From Brachionus rotundiformis (taxonomy: Eukaryota; Rotifera; Eurotatoria; Ploima; Brachionidae): a DNA stretch of 64,000 nt. Positions within the stretch are counted from its first letter, which is position 1. The number at the start of each line of letters is the position of its first letter. Below the pieces are notes generated by a model. The model was not told the origin of the DNA. It saw only the letters and a program-made list of their open reading frames with translations, and ran no database searches. The position numbers and the translations under genes were made by a program. Location of the stretch: assembly GCA_016802295.1 (NCBI GenBank), contig JAESIW010000138.1, positions 4,801,486 to 4,865,485 of the forward strand. Direction: 5' to 3'. Positions 1 through 11,336 of this stretch are shown piece after piece.

Positions 1-595
1 CTTTTATGTGCCTTCATTTTTCTCCTTATATTTTTCTGTTTCCTTTTTTTTTTACCTTTAGAATCAATTGGAAAAAACATTTCAATATTTTCCTTGTCTA
101 TTCTTTTTTGTCCAACATTTTGATTATTTTGTTTGAATTTTGGATATTTTGGTCGAAATTTTTTAACGAATTTTTCATTTGCCATGATCATCTAATATCA
201 ATTTAGACAAGCAAAAAGTAAGATTCAATTTCTTTGATAAAATTTACTTGAAAAAATAATCTAATTAAATTTCAAAACATCTAAGTTAACTTTTATTCAA
301 TTTATTAACTTATTAATAAAACGATTTAAGAGATAAAAATAATTAAAATTGACTTATTATTTATTTACTTATTTAAAATAATCTTATACAGTATTGCACA
401 AAAGTTTAGACGCATGCGCATTTTTTTTAAACAAATAAATTATCAATCAATTATTTACAGAAGAGAAGGCTAGTAAGGATATTTCTGTATTCTAATGTAT
501 GTCTTACGAATTATACTTATTAAAAAAGCCTGTGCGTCTAAACTTTTGTGCAGTACTGTATGCTTTTAAATATCAAATAAATGTAAGAATTTTTT
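1..595. other. Intergenic, no gene seen
   Basis: AT-rich sequence without a convincing coding exon. The small open frame near the left edge is phenylalanine-rich translation of T runs and is not treated as a gene. The stretch contains the MITE described separately at 389-558 and the 3' flank of the ankyrin gene. Confidence 0.6.
389..558. mobile_element. Tc1/mariner-type MITE, 170 bp
   Basis: Terminal inverted repeats of about 26 bp start CAGTA(T/C)TGCACAAAAG on both sides and differ at one base. The left arm runs 389-414 and the right arm is its reverse complement ending at 558. Both ends are flanked by TA (387-388 and 559-560), the target duplication typical of Tc1/mariner transposons. The interior is AT-rich and has no transposase frame, so this is a non-autonomous element. 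The TIR wording resembles Tc1-family ends from memory. Confidence 0.8.
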
Positions 596-1159
596 CTATG
601 ACATTTCGATCAAATTTATTATTTCAGGATATAAATCAACAGCCGAGTTATTTAATTTATCTTTTACACTAATTATTCGTGCATCTTTTTCGATTAATAG
701 TCTTAGAATCTTTTTAAAGTTTGGGTCTTTTTTTATAATAAATTGTTCCAGAGCTTTATGAAATGGTGTCTTTGCATCACAATCTTTTTCGAAAATATCT
801 GAGTTATAATCTAATAAAAGTTTGACAATCTCAAAATTTCCCATAAAACATGCTCTATGCAGTGCTGTTGATTGACAACTTTTTGTTTTTAAATTAACGC
901 AAGCCCCATTTGCTAACAAGTATCTAGAAATATCAATAAAATTATTCCTAGAAGCATAGTGAAGTGGTGTATAACCATTTTTGTCCTGTCGATTTACCCA
1001 ACTTTTATCTTGAATTATTATTTTTTTTACCCTTTCAAAATCACCATTAACACAAGCAAAAAATATGCTTCGTTCGAAATCAATTTCTTCTAAGCTTTGT
1101 TCACAACCAAATTGTGAAGTATGAGCACAATTATTACAGCTTTTCGGATGATTAGACAT
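596..1159 (-). CDS. ANKRD39: Ankyrin repeat domain-containing protein 39 homologue
   Basis: Single-exon gene for 187 residues, close to the usual length of about 183 for ANKRD39. The N-terminus has a Cys/His cluster (CNNCAHTSQFGC) followed by QSLEEIDFERSIFFA, which matches the family landmark QTLEEMDFERGIW. Three to four ankyrin repeats follow, with GYTPLHYASRNN near residue 61 and STALHRACFMGN near 96. The family is a small soluble ankyrin scaffold of poorly known function. A pyrimidine-rich stretch ending in AG lies 2 bases upstream of the ATG. MED10 lies upstream on the same strand about 115 bp away. Confidence 0.85.
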   Translation of the reverse strand: MSNHPKSCNNCAHTSQFGCEQSLEEIDFERSIFFACVNGDFERVKKIIIQDKSWVNRQDKNGYTPLHYASRNNFIDISRYLLANGACVNLKTKSCQSTALHRACFMGNFEIVKLLLDYNSDIFEKDCDAKTPFHKALEQFIIKKDPNFKKILRLLIEKDARIISVKDKLNNSAVDLYPEIINLIEMS

Positions 1160-1275
1160 TTCTATACATAATAAATCAAATTTATTAAAATGTGATATTA
1201 AAGTTTTACTTTTTAAAAAGCAAATTTTATTTTAAATATTTTATATAAAAATTTATACATTATATAAATAGTTTT

Positions 1276-1797
1276 TTATTCTTTTTTTAAATCTGATTGA
1301 TTGAATTCTTCAGCTTGCATCGATTGAGCGGCTATAGCAGCTTCCTCTGCTTCAGCTTGACGAATCCTTACATAAGCATCATAATCCTCTGGAAAATTTC
1401 TGTTAAGCTCTTCCAATAAGAGATCGCGAAAAGTTTTTAGTGTTACAATTTTTCCTTTTATTTCTTCATTTTTTTTCAAAGTCTTCATTAAGCAGTCTTT
1501 AGTGTACAAAAGGGGATTTTTTCCTTCGTCAATATAACTTTAAAAAAAATAAATGGTGATTGTTGCTCATAAATTATTCTATTTTTACTTAAAAACACTA
1601 ATAGGAACTTTAACATCAGCAAAATTGTCCTTCATTTCGTTTAAATTTCGCAAACAGTTTCCTAAGATGATAAACTTTTGATTAAATGATCTTTGTGATT
1701 GTTCTTGAAAATCAGCTGCCATAATACCAAGTTGGCGTGAAGTGTCAATCAACAAATCCAAATGTTGTTCCAAAGTTTCAACACAATCTTTATCCAT
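1276..1797 (-). CDS. MED10: Mediator complex subunit 10
   Basis: Two exons, 1589-1797 and 1276-1537, separated by a 51 bp GT-AG intron (phase 2). The joined product is about 156 residues; the extra length over the roughly 135-residue human protein is at the C-terminus. Diagnostic pieces are RQLGIMAADFQEQSQ, VPISVF, YIDEGKNPLLYTKDC across the splice, and NEEIKGKI. MED10 is a middle-module Mediator subunit that bridges activators and RNA polymerase II in the nucleus. The start at 1797 is preferred over the in-frame codon 10 residues upstream because it aligns with the family N-terminus. The C-terminal tail after the FPED motif is acidic and alanine-rich. Confidence 0.93.
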
Positions 1798-2437
1798 TTT
1801 GGTTAATTTTTTATAAATAAGAAACAAAACTTGATTAAATACTCAAATTTTTTTTATCATAATTTGATTAATGTGCATCCTTGCAGAAAAAGAATGTAAT
1901 CTATGAAATATTGAATAAAATTGTGTCCGATTTTTAGCCAACCAATTTATTAATACATTTTAAAAATTATCAATTATTAAGAATTTGATTTATTGATCTA
2001 TAAATTTTAATAAAATTATACGAGTTTCTTTGAAATATTTAAATAATAAAAAGTAAACCTTCTTAATTCAAATTAATGTTAACAAAATAGCTAACTCAAA
2101 GCTTAAAATTATTTTTTTTGCATTTTTTTTGTAGACGAATATTCTAGTACATTTAAGGATATAAATATCAAGTATAATTAGAAATTTCGATTATTTTAAA
2201 ACATTTAATTTTCGACTAAATATATATTAAAAAATCTAAGTCTTTATTTTAAGTATATATCTGTAATTCATCGACGATTTTTTCTGATTTTTAAATTAAA
2301 AATTCTTATGTTGAAATATTGCACTATTCTATTATGAAATTATCTAGATATTTCTTAAAATAATTTTTTAAAAAATTATTAATATAAATATTAGTATTTA
2401 TTAAATTTTCAATAATTAGAAGAATTTTATTTGAAAA
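1798..2437. other. Divergent intergenic region MED10/CHCHD2
   Basis: 640 bp of AT-rich DNA between two divergent start codons, so it should hold both promoters. I see poly-A and poly-T tracts but no motif I can name with confidence. Confidence 0.6.
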
Positions 2438-2860
2438 ATGCCAAGACGCTCATCTGCATCAGCAAGAAGTTCACCGGCTCCAAGTCGTAATTTACCACAG
2501 CCATCTCCCGCTGCCCATCCTCCACAAACAGTCTATGTTCAGCCTGCCCAAAAACAACCAGGATTATTCGCTCAAATGGCGGCTACAGCTGGTGGAGTAG
2601 CTGTTGGAAGTGCTGTAGGTCATACAGTAGGAGCTGCTATTACAGGAGCTTTTAGCGGAGGATCAAACCAACAACAACCACAACAACAGCAGCAGCAACA
2701 ACAACCAATTCAACAACAAGCTCCTAATCAATACAATCAAAATCCATGCTTTCAACAATTACAGTCATTTTTAGAATGCACCCAACAATCTTCTGATATT
2801 TCGATGTGTCAAGGCTTTAATGATGCATTAAAAGATTGCAAAATGAGATATGGATTATAA
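2438..2860 (+). CDS. CHCHD2: CHCHD2/CHCHD10-type twin CX9C mitochondrial protein
   Basis: Intronless gene for 140 residues, the family's usual size. The N-terminus is rich in Arg, Ser and Pro, as in a mitochondrial presequence. A glycine/alanine hydrophobic segment (residues 47-75, AATAGGVAVGSAVGHTVG) is the conserved central helix. The CHCH domain has cysteines at 104, 114, 124 and 134, giving two exact CX9C motifs that form disulfides after Mia40 import into the intermembrane space. A Q-rich linker (about 78-94) separates the two. The family acts in MICOS and respiratory-chain regulation and as a hypoxia-responsive factor. CHCHD2 and CHCHD10 cannot be separated here; the single copy probably corresponds to their common ancestor. 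Confidence 0.92.
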   Translation: MPRRSSASARSSPAPSRNLPQPSPAAHPPQTVYVQPAQKQPGLFAQMAATAGGVAVGSAVGHTVGAAITGAFSGGSNQQQPQQQQQQQQPIQQQAPNQYNQNPCFQQLQSFLECTQQSSDISMCQGFNDALKDCKMRYGL

Positions 2861-3304
2861 AAAAAATATGGAATTTATTGTTTTTAATAAACCTTGATTA
2901 ACATGTTAATTAATTTTATCAATTTTGATTTTAATAAAACAATTATAGTATCAATTCAAGTTTTAACAAATATTTATGATTTATCATATTTCGGTCGAAA
3001 ACGAGTGAAGAAAATATAAATATTTGTTTTAATTCTTACCAAAAAAATCAGAGTTTAAGTCCTAATTATGAATTTAAAATTAAAATTCAAATAGTTTGAC
3101 AATATAATCATTTTCTTTTATATTCTCAGAAAAAAAATAATTAGTTAAGTTAACTCATATTTTTTATTATTTTTGAGATATTTAAAAGACAAAATTTAAT
3201 TTAAAAAAATAAATAAATTTAACAGAATAATAACTAATCATGAAAATTGTTAAATAATTTTATTATTATAAAATTAATTTTTACAAAAATTAACACGTAA
3301 CAAT
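2861..3304. other. Convergent intergenic region
   Basis: 444 bp between the 3' ends of CHCHD2 and the GalNAc-transferase gene. It includes an AATAAA-like signal soon after the CHCHD2 stop (near 2886) and otherwise only AT-rich sequence. Confidence 0.5.
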
Positions 3305-5171
3305 TTAGCTGTAATTTTTGAATTCCCAAATCTGTCCAGGTTTATTGTTGTTGCATTTATTTAACTTAGCAAGTTCTCCGTTTTTGACGTCGGTTATATC
3401 CAAACATAACCCTGAATCAGAATGAATTATTGCACCGCTTTTTCGATCATGGCTCCACTTTTGATTCGGACTTCCGGAACAATGAACAAGTCTTACTACA
3501 GATCCGATTCTGTCTTGTCCTACACAGCATACTTCTTCCCTTCTTAGTTCATCTGCATTACTCAAAGAAAAAACCTGGTTTGCAGATGTTCCTCCTTGGC
3601 AAAAAAAAACTCCCAATTCTATTGCTCGTTTTTCATCTTTGCCTAAAGTATCTAGACAGAAAGATGTACTAGGATTTCGAACTTCACCATAGGCTCGAAC
3701 ATTTTCATCCAAAATAAATTTTTCTGGATATATATTTTCTAAAAACCATTTGAAATTTTTGCATTTTAGTCGTTCCCTAATATCTCTCCTAGATGATACA
3801 TCACCAAAATCTTTGCCCTAAAAATTTAAATAAATGAATTTAAAATAAAACAAAATATTTTATTACTATTAAATCACGTCTATGCATGTAATAAAGACGC
3901 TTATAATCGTCCATCCAAACTTCTGCTAGCCTCATACTATTTCTTCCATGTACATCTCCTTTTCCTTTCTCTCCAGTCATGTTATACGGATGACCAGGTC
4001 TAAAAATATGACCAACATGACTGCATGGAACGAATTCTAAAGATCCTCCACACATCCATGTCTTTGAAATTAAATTTATAAGTTAGAAAAAACTCTAGTT
4101 TCAAAATATACTCTAAATGATAGTTCTAAATTTTCACCGCCCCAAACCTCCATATCATCATCATATCCTCCTATTTCAAAAAAATATTTCCTATCCGCTG
4201 CTAAAAGTCCACCAGCCATCGTCGGAGATGGATAAGGATCTAGATGGGATTTTCTTTTACGATTGACACGATCTGGTATGCTTCCCCATGTAAAAAATAA
4301 AGACCATGTAAATATTCCATAACCAGCTCCTCCACTTCCGTGATAAGCCATTGTTTTATCGTCAATATTATCGATAGTTGGACATAAAATAGCGCTCCTT
4401 TTTTCTTTAATTCGAGCTAATATGGGCTCTAACCAACCTGCATTGGCCTCAATATGAGCATCTAAAAAAACAATCACATCTCCAACTGCATGACGGCCAC
4501 CAAAATTTTTAGCAGCTATTAAGCCAAGACGCTTTGGTGTTCGCAATATTTTTACAATTGAACCAAAATGTTCTCTGCAATAATCTTCTAAAGGCTTTTT
4601 TAGCTCTTCAAGATCTGACTGATCATCTACTAAGATGACTTCTTTCAAAAGATGCCGTGGCGATCGGTTAATAATACTGTAAACACTTCTCAAGACTGGA
4701 GACCATCTTTCATTTTTAAATATTAGAATTACACTGGCTGTTGGTAAGTCTTCGGGATATTTAATAGAGGAACAACCAGATTCCCTTGTGTCAGGAATGC
4801 TACGCCATAGCGATATTTTATCGCTGGCTATTAAATTAAAATATTCTTTTTTGTAAATATTGTCCAAATCTTTTGATTCTTCTGCCTAAATAAAAAAAAT
4901 GAATAAATACAATAAAGAAAAATAATAAATTATCATTTAATACAGTTAAATAGACAGCTTTGCCATTTTCGCCTGGACAGCCAGTACATGGTTCAGGTTC
5001 AACATATGTATCGATATTTATCAATTCATTTAAATTTCGTTTTAAACCTTGTTTGTTCTTATGAGAATAGGTGCGATCACTTTTATTTTGGTTAATGAGG
5101 ATAATCAGACCGATAATAAACGCCGCAAAATAAATGTACTGTCTTCGACGATAAATCCTATAATAATACAT
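3305..5171 (-). CDS. Polypeptide N-acetylgalactosaminyltransferase
   Basis: Four exons: 4944-5171, 4112-4885, 3867-4061 and 3305-3817, with introns of 58, 50 and 49 bp, all phase 0; 569 residues. It is a type II Golgi protein with an N-terminal anchor at about residues 15-28 (YFAAFIIGLIILI). The GT27 catalytic domain shows ILVDDQSD, the metal-binding FLDAH (DXH), PTMAGGL, VWGGENLELSFR and WMCGGSLEFVPCSHVGH. After the linker (LAEVWMDDYK, GDVSSRR) comes a ricin-type lectin domain with three CLD/QxW-like repeats ending QIWEF. The enzyme starts mucin-type O-glycosylation by moving GalNAc from UDP-GalNAc to Ser/Thr. The linker and the LENIYP motif look closest to the T1/T13 subgroup, but I do not assign an isoform. 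Confidence 0.93.
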
Positions 5172-6427
5172 TGTTAAACTTGAACTACAGCATTTAAAAA
5201 TCGATCTAAAACTTAAAATTTTCTTTTTTAAATTCTTGCATAAAATTAAAAATTAATGGTGAAATATAAAATTTAAAATCTACGTGGTAGCTAGTTATTT
5301 TTGGTTATTGTTGTTGAATTTATAATATTAAAAACAAGAGCGTATTTTTTCTTTTAAAGCATTAGTTTTTATCTTTTATACTATAGAAACCTATTTTGCA
5401 GCAAATTAATTTTTTGCCACAACTCAAACCTATGCAAGTCAATAAAGATAAATTATTAAAATTTTAAAGTATACATTAAGTATATGATTTGAAAGTTTTC
5501 TTTTAGTACGAATACTCGATAAAAATAAATTAAAACAAGTCCTCATTTATAGTATTTAGATCGATCAAGTAATCTCTTTCTGTTACTCTAATCCGGAAAG
5601 CAAAGAAATTTGAGTCAAGTGACATTTTTCGGATTTATTCTTTATAATTAGTTTAAAATAAATATAAACTAATTTTTTTTAAAAAAGCTTAAAGATTAAG
5701 CTCGTGTAAAATTTAAGTTTAATTACTTGAAGTATTTGCGATAAATATCAATTATATTCCTGTCTTTTATTATTCTATATACTTATATTTTTTGAGACTA
5801 AATTTGAAAATATTTGCCATTAACGATACATTCTCAACGATTTAAACAAGTAAAAGACAAATAATTTGGTAGAAATAAATTTAATTATTTATCCTTAAAA
5901 GTGTTTCATCAGGTAAACATGTTTAATATTTATAACTTTTATTTTTTGTCGAATATCCTACTTTGTAGAAAAAATGTTTAGCATCAAATACATTTTTATC
6001 GATATTTAGTTTTTTTTAAAATTCAATTACTTTTTTTTTTTTTTTATTTCTAAATTATACATGAAAAATACGATTGATAAATATTCATTTTATAACTAAA
6101 ATTAGGTTATCAACCCGGATAAATGTATTAACGGGATAACCTTTTGTTATATTGCAATTAGACAATAAGTAACAAACAAATTTTATATTTCTAAATCTTA
6201 AGTTTTTTAATTTAATTGAGCTAAATGCTCATTAATAGAACGGAATAAATATGTTTACCATTGGATTTATATGCATTTAATAGACCATGTTAGCACGATT
6301 GATTTTAAAAAAACTAAAATTTTATTTATTTGAAATAAGTATAGACCTTTATTTTATAAAAAAAAATAATTAATCTTTTTTTTGTTTAAAACAGTTTAAC
6401 AAAAAATCATATTTAATCATAACTAAT
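5172..6427. other. Intergenic, AT-rich
   Basis: 1.26 kb between the GalNAc-transferase start and the end of the carboxypeptidase gene. No coding exon was found. A short perfect-stem palindrome sits at 6104-6142 and is listed separately. Confidence 0.55.
6104..6142. repeat. Short inverted repeat
   Basis: AGGTTATCAACCCG (6104-6117) faces CGGGATAACCT (6132-6142). This gives an 11-base stem, interrupted by an extra AA, with a 14-base AT loop. It is unusually GC-rich for the surrounding DNA. It is not obviously a terminator, since it lies about 290 bp past the neighbouring gene's stop. It may be the relic of a small foldback element. Confidence 0.5.
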
Positions 6428-8084
6428 TCAGCCTATTAACAAAGCTTTTAAGTGATCTTGAATCCATGTGTTAATTGCTTCTATTTCTTTTAAGCGAGCA
6501 AATATAACAGAATCAGGATCTTTTTCATTCGATTCTCTTAAATCTTGAATTAAAAAGAATTATGAAAAAAATTAAAATCTTGGTATAAAAATTGAATTCA
6601 CCTAAATGATGTGCTCCATTTTCAATTATTACAGCTCTAAGTTTTTCGTTAACGTCATTCAAAACTCCACCGGCTGACCAAGGGTCTAAATTACCATTAG
6701 AAAATAGAATATTGCTATGGTATTTAATATCATCTGAGTCTCCTCCATAGTTAATTACTGGCCATTCATCTCGTGGAATAGTTTTAAATTGTTGATAACA
6801 TTCCTTATTATAAGTTATAGGGTCCCAATCTTGTTTTTCAAACATATCTTGGATACCATTGGTACACATCGGAAAAACAAATTCGGTACAAGTCTGATAT
6901 GTCCACGACACCATATTTATATCAGATGGAGTATCAGAATCAACATCAAAGCAATAATTTTTTCCAGTATAGTTCAAAAAGACATTAATTCCGTTGTATA
7001 TCGATTTGAGAACAGATAAAGAATCTGATTTATTAAAAGTATTGGTTATATTGTTGCACATTACTCGAACTGGCCATGCTGGAAGTGGTGCTAAAAAATT
7101 TGTTTCATATGGATAATTTACCATTGCTGTATTCCCGTATATATCTATAATCCAATCTTTTAATTCTGCTGCACTTTTTAAGGGTTTACAGAGTCTAAAA
7201 ATATCTTTTAATTTATCAAGTCCTTCATTTGAATTTCCGTATTGATTAATGACATTCCAAGAATATCGTATTGCATCAGGACATTGTGAATTGAATTTTT
7301 TGAATGAAAGAGTTACAACTGATTGAAATGCATCACAATTAGTTGAAAATTGCCATATTGGTGCCGATGCAGCTATTGCTCCAGTTACTAAATTAGGATA
7401 TTTCATTCTAAACCAGGCTGCTAGCATGCCACCGTAACTTCCACCAAAAGCAATTATAGGACTATCTTTTAATCTTTGATCAGTGGATTTTATGTGTTTA
7501 ATTAGATATGCATAATCAGCCAATGCTTGCTCTGAAGTCAAATAACCGATGTTCTGATCAACAAACGACTCGTTACCAAAAGGTAAAGATGATCCGTAAT
7601 AACGATGCTCCGCAAAAACAATAAGGGCATCAAACTTTGGTGCTATTTCCCATATAAAACCCTTAAGAATTTTTTTAAATTTTAAAATCGAAATGTAAAT
7701 TATTACTGTATTTTCACAAAATAATTGGATATCTCCTTCATTTCCAGTATAGAAAAAAATCGGGCTATTGACTATTGCATAATCGTCAAAAATTATATAT
7801 CTTTGTTTATATTTTTGATTATTTGAAGGATTGAAATTGAAATGATCAATCTTAATTTTAAAAAATTTTAAAAGAACTTATGATGAAATTTACAAATTTG
7901 TTACATTTTGATTAATGTAACTAAAATTTTTGCAGTTTCTTGAAAATTTTGAACTAGAATTGTCCGCAAATTTTGGAAATTTAAAGCTTTTCCTCAGTAA
8001 AAGTGCTTCATTTGGACATAAAATGGATAAAAAAATATTTAAAAAAATAAAATTGAAAAAAATTTTAAACGTTCTCATGACCAA
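6428..8084 (-). CDS. PRCP: Lysosomal Pro-X carboxypeptidase (peptidase S28)
   Basis: Four exons: 7905-8084, 7707-7850, 6602-7661 and 6428-6543, with introns of 54, 45 and 58 bp; 499 residues, against 496 in human PRCP. The N-terminus is a signal peptide (hydrophobic, residues 6-22). S28 landmarks are FFYTGNEGDI, VFAEHRYYGSSLPFG, the nucleophile Ser at about 183 in GGSYGGMLAAW, the acid Asp at about 434 in NGNLDPWSAGG, and the base His in GAHHLDLR, formed across the last splice. It removes C-terminal residues after proline in lysosomes, for example from peptide hormones. PRCP is favoured over its sister DPP7/QPP by motif wording, not proven. The start codon is 146 bp from the RNF25 start on the other strand. 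Confidence 0.9.
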
Positions 8085-8230
8085 ATTATTAATTTGAATA
8101 GTTTAAAATGATACATTTAAGTTAGCTTTAAACTGCACCACAAGTATAAATTAAAATAGTGTGATGTAAATATTTTTCAACATTATGCAGTTTAAATTTC
8201 TTATTTTTTCGTAAATTTTTGCTTCATAAA
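8085..8230. promoter_or_regulatory. Putative bidirectional promoter PRCP/RNF25
   Basis: Only 146 bp separate the two divergent start codons. Both promoters must lie here or overlap the 5' ends of the genes. The interval contains AT-rich sequence and no motif I can name. Confidence 0.45.
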
Positions 8231-9305
8231 ATGGAAGAAGAGCTTGAAATATTGCAATCAATATATTTAAATGATATTCTCAGCATTGATTTAAAGAAGT
8301 AAATTGAATATTTTACAAAACGACAGCACTAAAGTGTTTTCTATCAAAGTGAACAATCTTGTATTGAAGTATTAATATATCCTACTTTTTCCGAAAATGA
8401 TGAAGAAAATAAGAAAAATATCATCATGACTTTGGTCATAAAGCTTTCTAAAAATGTAAAAAAAAAGTATTTAAGTTATAAGAATTTTAAAAATTACATC
8501 TTATTGTATTCGTTTAAGTATCCATCAGAAATACCATCATTTGAATTTAAAAATGTAAAAGGTATTCTTGAGCAGGATTTAGATATGTAAGTACTACTCA
8601 AATCTCAATGCAATTAAAACAATATTTTAATTCAAAAGAATCAGATCAAAAATAATTGAAATTGCAAATCGAAATATTGGTGATCAAATGCTGTTCGAAA
8701 TTATTCAGGTTTTTATACTTTTTTAGTTAATTATATGCATACAAAACAATATTATTTAGTTTCCTTCTAGGAAATAAAAGATTTTCTCACTACTTACGAA
8801 AACGTTCCAAAAAATTCCAAGTGTTCAATTTGCTTATCACCTTTTGAAAAAAGTAACAATGTTACTCATTTAAATTGCTACCATTACTTCCATACATCTT
8901 GTCTGAAGACCTATTTAAATTTCACTCTGAGTGATATTGAAAAAGAAAAGCAAGAAGCTGAGTATCATAAAATTAAATGGGTCTACCGGACAGTTTGTTG
9001 TCCTGAATGTCGTCAAGAAATGACAGATGATCAAATTGATATTTTGAAAAAAACTGGTGATATAATTGTGGATGAAAATGAAGAGGCTAATGAAAAAATA
9101 GTCATATCTTTAACTATGCGTCGAATGCAGGAAAAAATGAAAAAATTGATCGAAAAACAAAGAATGAAAGGTGGTATTATAGAACCTAAAGAAGAAAATA
9201 TTATTTCATTAAATGTAAGATTAAATGTAGTATTTGGAATTTTAAAAAAAAATAATTTTTAAGAGGTCAAATGATGATCAAACTGGCCAACAGAATTTAG
9301 ACTAA
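8231..9305 (+). CDS. RNF25: RWD-RING E3 ubiquitin ligase, RNF25 homologue
   Basis: Six exons: 8231-8298, 8350-8455, 8519-8586, 8645-8708, 8771-9214 and 9264-9305; 263 residues. The first two-fifths form an RWD domain (EELEILQSIYLNDIL, YPSEIPSFEFKN). The RING begins with CSICLSPFEKS, continues CYHYFHTSCL and ends CCPECRQEM. Downstream KGGIIEPKEEN matches the conserved RGGIIDLE segment of RNF25/AO7, which supports this name over RNF14. RNF25 works with UBE2D/UBE2E enzymes in NF-kB signalling and in the response to stalled ribosomes. Human RNF25 has a long disordered tail that is missing here. The exon 4 acceptor is ambiguous by 6 bp and the exon 2 acceptor by 15 bp, both in frame. Confidence 0.88.
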
Positions 9306-9882
9306 ATGAAAAATTACCATTTTTTATTAATCAAAAATTACATTATTAAAATAAAAATTTATAAACGTTGAAACAATTAATATTCTTACAAAACATTTTT
9401 CATAAATAGTTAAAATTAAACAATTTTATAAAAAATTCAGTTTTAACTACATATTTTTGTTATTATATGATTTTTAAATTATTATTTAGCTTTTTTATGA
9501 AATAATAAGATTAAGATTACTTGAAAATTTTTCAGCTTTTTACAAGTATTCGAAACTTAAATTTAAGAAATTTTTGATCATGATCAATCAAAGAATTAAA
9601 TCAACTTGATAATCAAATCAAGGTGGATTATTATGGGTATTTGGATAAATAAATGAAATAAATAAATGTTATTATGAAAATATACTTTGAACATTTGTTA
9701 AATAATTTTTAAATTTATATAAAAAATGAAAAATCTTGTAATTGAAGGTCAAGTTTCTATGGTAACTATAAAAAAGCTTTTATATGTTCTTTTAGAGAAA
9801 CATAGAAATAATGACAGAATCATATAAATCAAAGTATCTATCATTAGAAATAAGATTTACATAATTATATTGATCTATCAGC
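9306..9882. other. Intergenic between RNF25 and CFAP263
   Basis: 577 bp of AT-rich sequence between two genes transcribed in the same direction. Nothing beyond homopolymer runs is recognisable. Confidence 0.5.
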
Positions 9883-11336
9883 ATGGCATCAATTGATCGG
9901 TTTGATACTCATTCAGTTAGTCAAGAATCCACATCTGATCACCATAACCAAGGTTTAGAGGATTTATCTGACGAACAAATTCAAAGTCAAATAGACGAAA
10001 TTTTGTAAGTTTAAATAACTGTTTTTAAGATTTTGGCTTAAAATCATATTTTTAAAAAATAGACGAATAAATCAGATGCTCACGATTGAGAATGAAATTT
10101 TAGAAAAATATCATAAAAAAATTGAGCCATTTTTTCTAGCAACAATTGCTGGAACATCGTCTTCAAGCTTGACTACAACTCCATCAGGTTCCATGTACGA
10201 TTTATCTGGAGGACAACAGCCTCAACAACAACAAACTGGTGGTCGTTATCGTAAGCGATCAAAATCAAGAAGCACTCAGGGCGATTTTCGCATGAGACTG
10301 ACTGCTGATCAAAAATGTGAAATAGCTTCAAAAGAAATCGAAGAGTTAAGAGAAGAAAGTCGCAAGGCTAATGAAGAATCTGAAAAAAATTTAGATAGCT
10401 ATAAAGCAATTTTAGAAGAAGCTGATATCAGAATAAATGAAATTAAGATAGAAATGCATGAATTCGAGCGAAATGTAATTAAGGCAGGTTATAATCCGAT
10501 GAATAAAAAAATAGCTGCCGAAAAATTGATTAAATATTTTGAAGACCGAATGAAAGACAGAGTAAAAGTTTGAATAAAAAAAAGTATTCCAATTCTAAAA
10601 GAAAATAATTTAGGATACTTTGGTTGATAAATTGAAGCTTAAAAATGAGAGTATGCGTAAACGAAAACAAAAGCTTAGAGCTGAATTAAAAGAAAAGGAA
10701 GAAATGGGTGAAGTTCTTCACGAAGTGGATTTTAGGCAATTAAAAATTGAAAATAAACAATACATGACCAAAATAGATGAAAAAAATACAGAAATGATCA
10801 AATTAAAAAAAATGGTCGGAGTTGTGACTCAGGCTTTAAATTTTAAGAAGGTATAATCTAATTATATAAAAGTGAATGATTATTAAATCTAAATATTAAA
10901 TACAGAAACAACTTAATTTATGCCTTAAAGAGTATGAATCACTTCTAGCCGATATAAAATCACGGGAAAAGCTTTTGAAAAACATTGATACAGAAAACAA
11001 AACTGTTCAAAAAGAGCATTTCAAGGAAGAAAATAAAAACAAAAAGCTCAGAGGACAGCTAGAAAATTACAAAGTACCTGAAGTTAGTGATTATGTTAAT
11101 GCTGAAGATTATCTCTACAATTTACAAAAAGAGTTAAAAGTTTGGGAGAGGAAAGTTGAAATAGCTGAAGTATAATTTTAAATATATATATTTGATTTCA
11201 ATTTTTTTACATTTTTAATTAGATGGCTCTTAAAATCAATAAACAATCGTGGCAGCAAATAAGAGGAAATGCTGATCAGAATTCAAGTTTTGGTAGAAAA
11301 CAATACAATAATACATTAAGTGGATCAGCGTTTTAA
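9883..11336 (+). CDS. CFAP263: Cilia and flagella associated protein 263 (CCDC113)
   Basis: Five exons: 9883-10004, 10063-10561, 10614-10850, 10906-11169 and 11223-11336; 411 residues, close to the roughly 377 of human CCDC113. Nearly all of it after residue 100 is coiled coil. Landmarks are KRSKSRS, LTADQKCEIASKEIEEL, EADIRINEIKIEMHEFE, VDFRQLKIENKQY and KVWERKVEIAEMALK (across the last splice), which follow the CCDC113 order. The protein pairs with CCDC96/CFAP184 in motile cilia and centriolar satellites. A Q-rich insertion lies near residues 83-90. Gene presence agrees with an animal that has motile cilia. Confidence 0.92.

Noticed and set aside
6..206. 66-residue open frame at the left edge
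   Set aside because: Phe-rich translation of T runs, no family landmarks, no splice partners.
8299..8349. 36 bp version of the first RNF25 intron
   Set aside because: The in-frame 51 bp version has a better pyrimidine tract and fits the RWD spacing; both remain possible.
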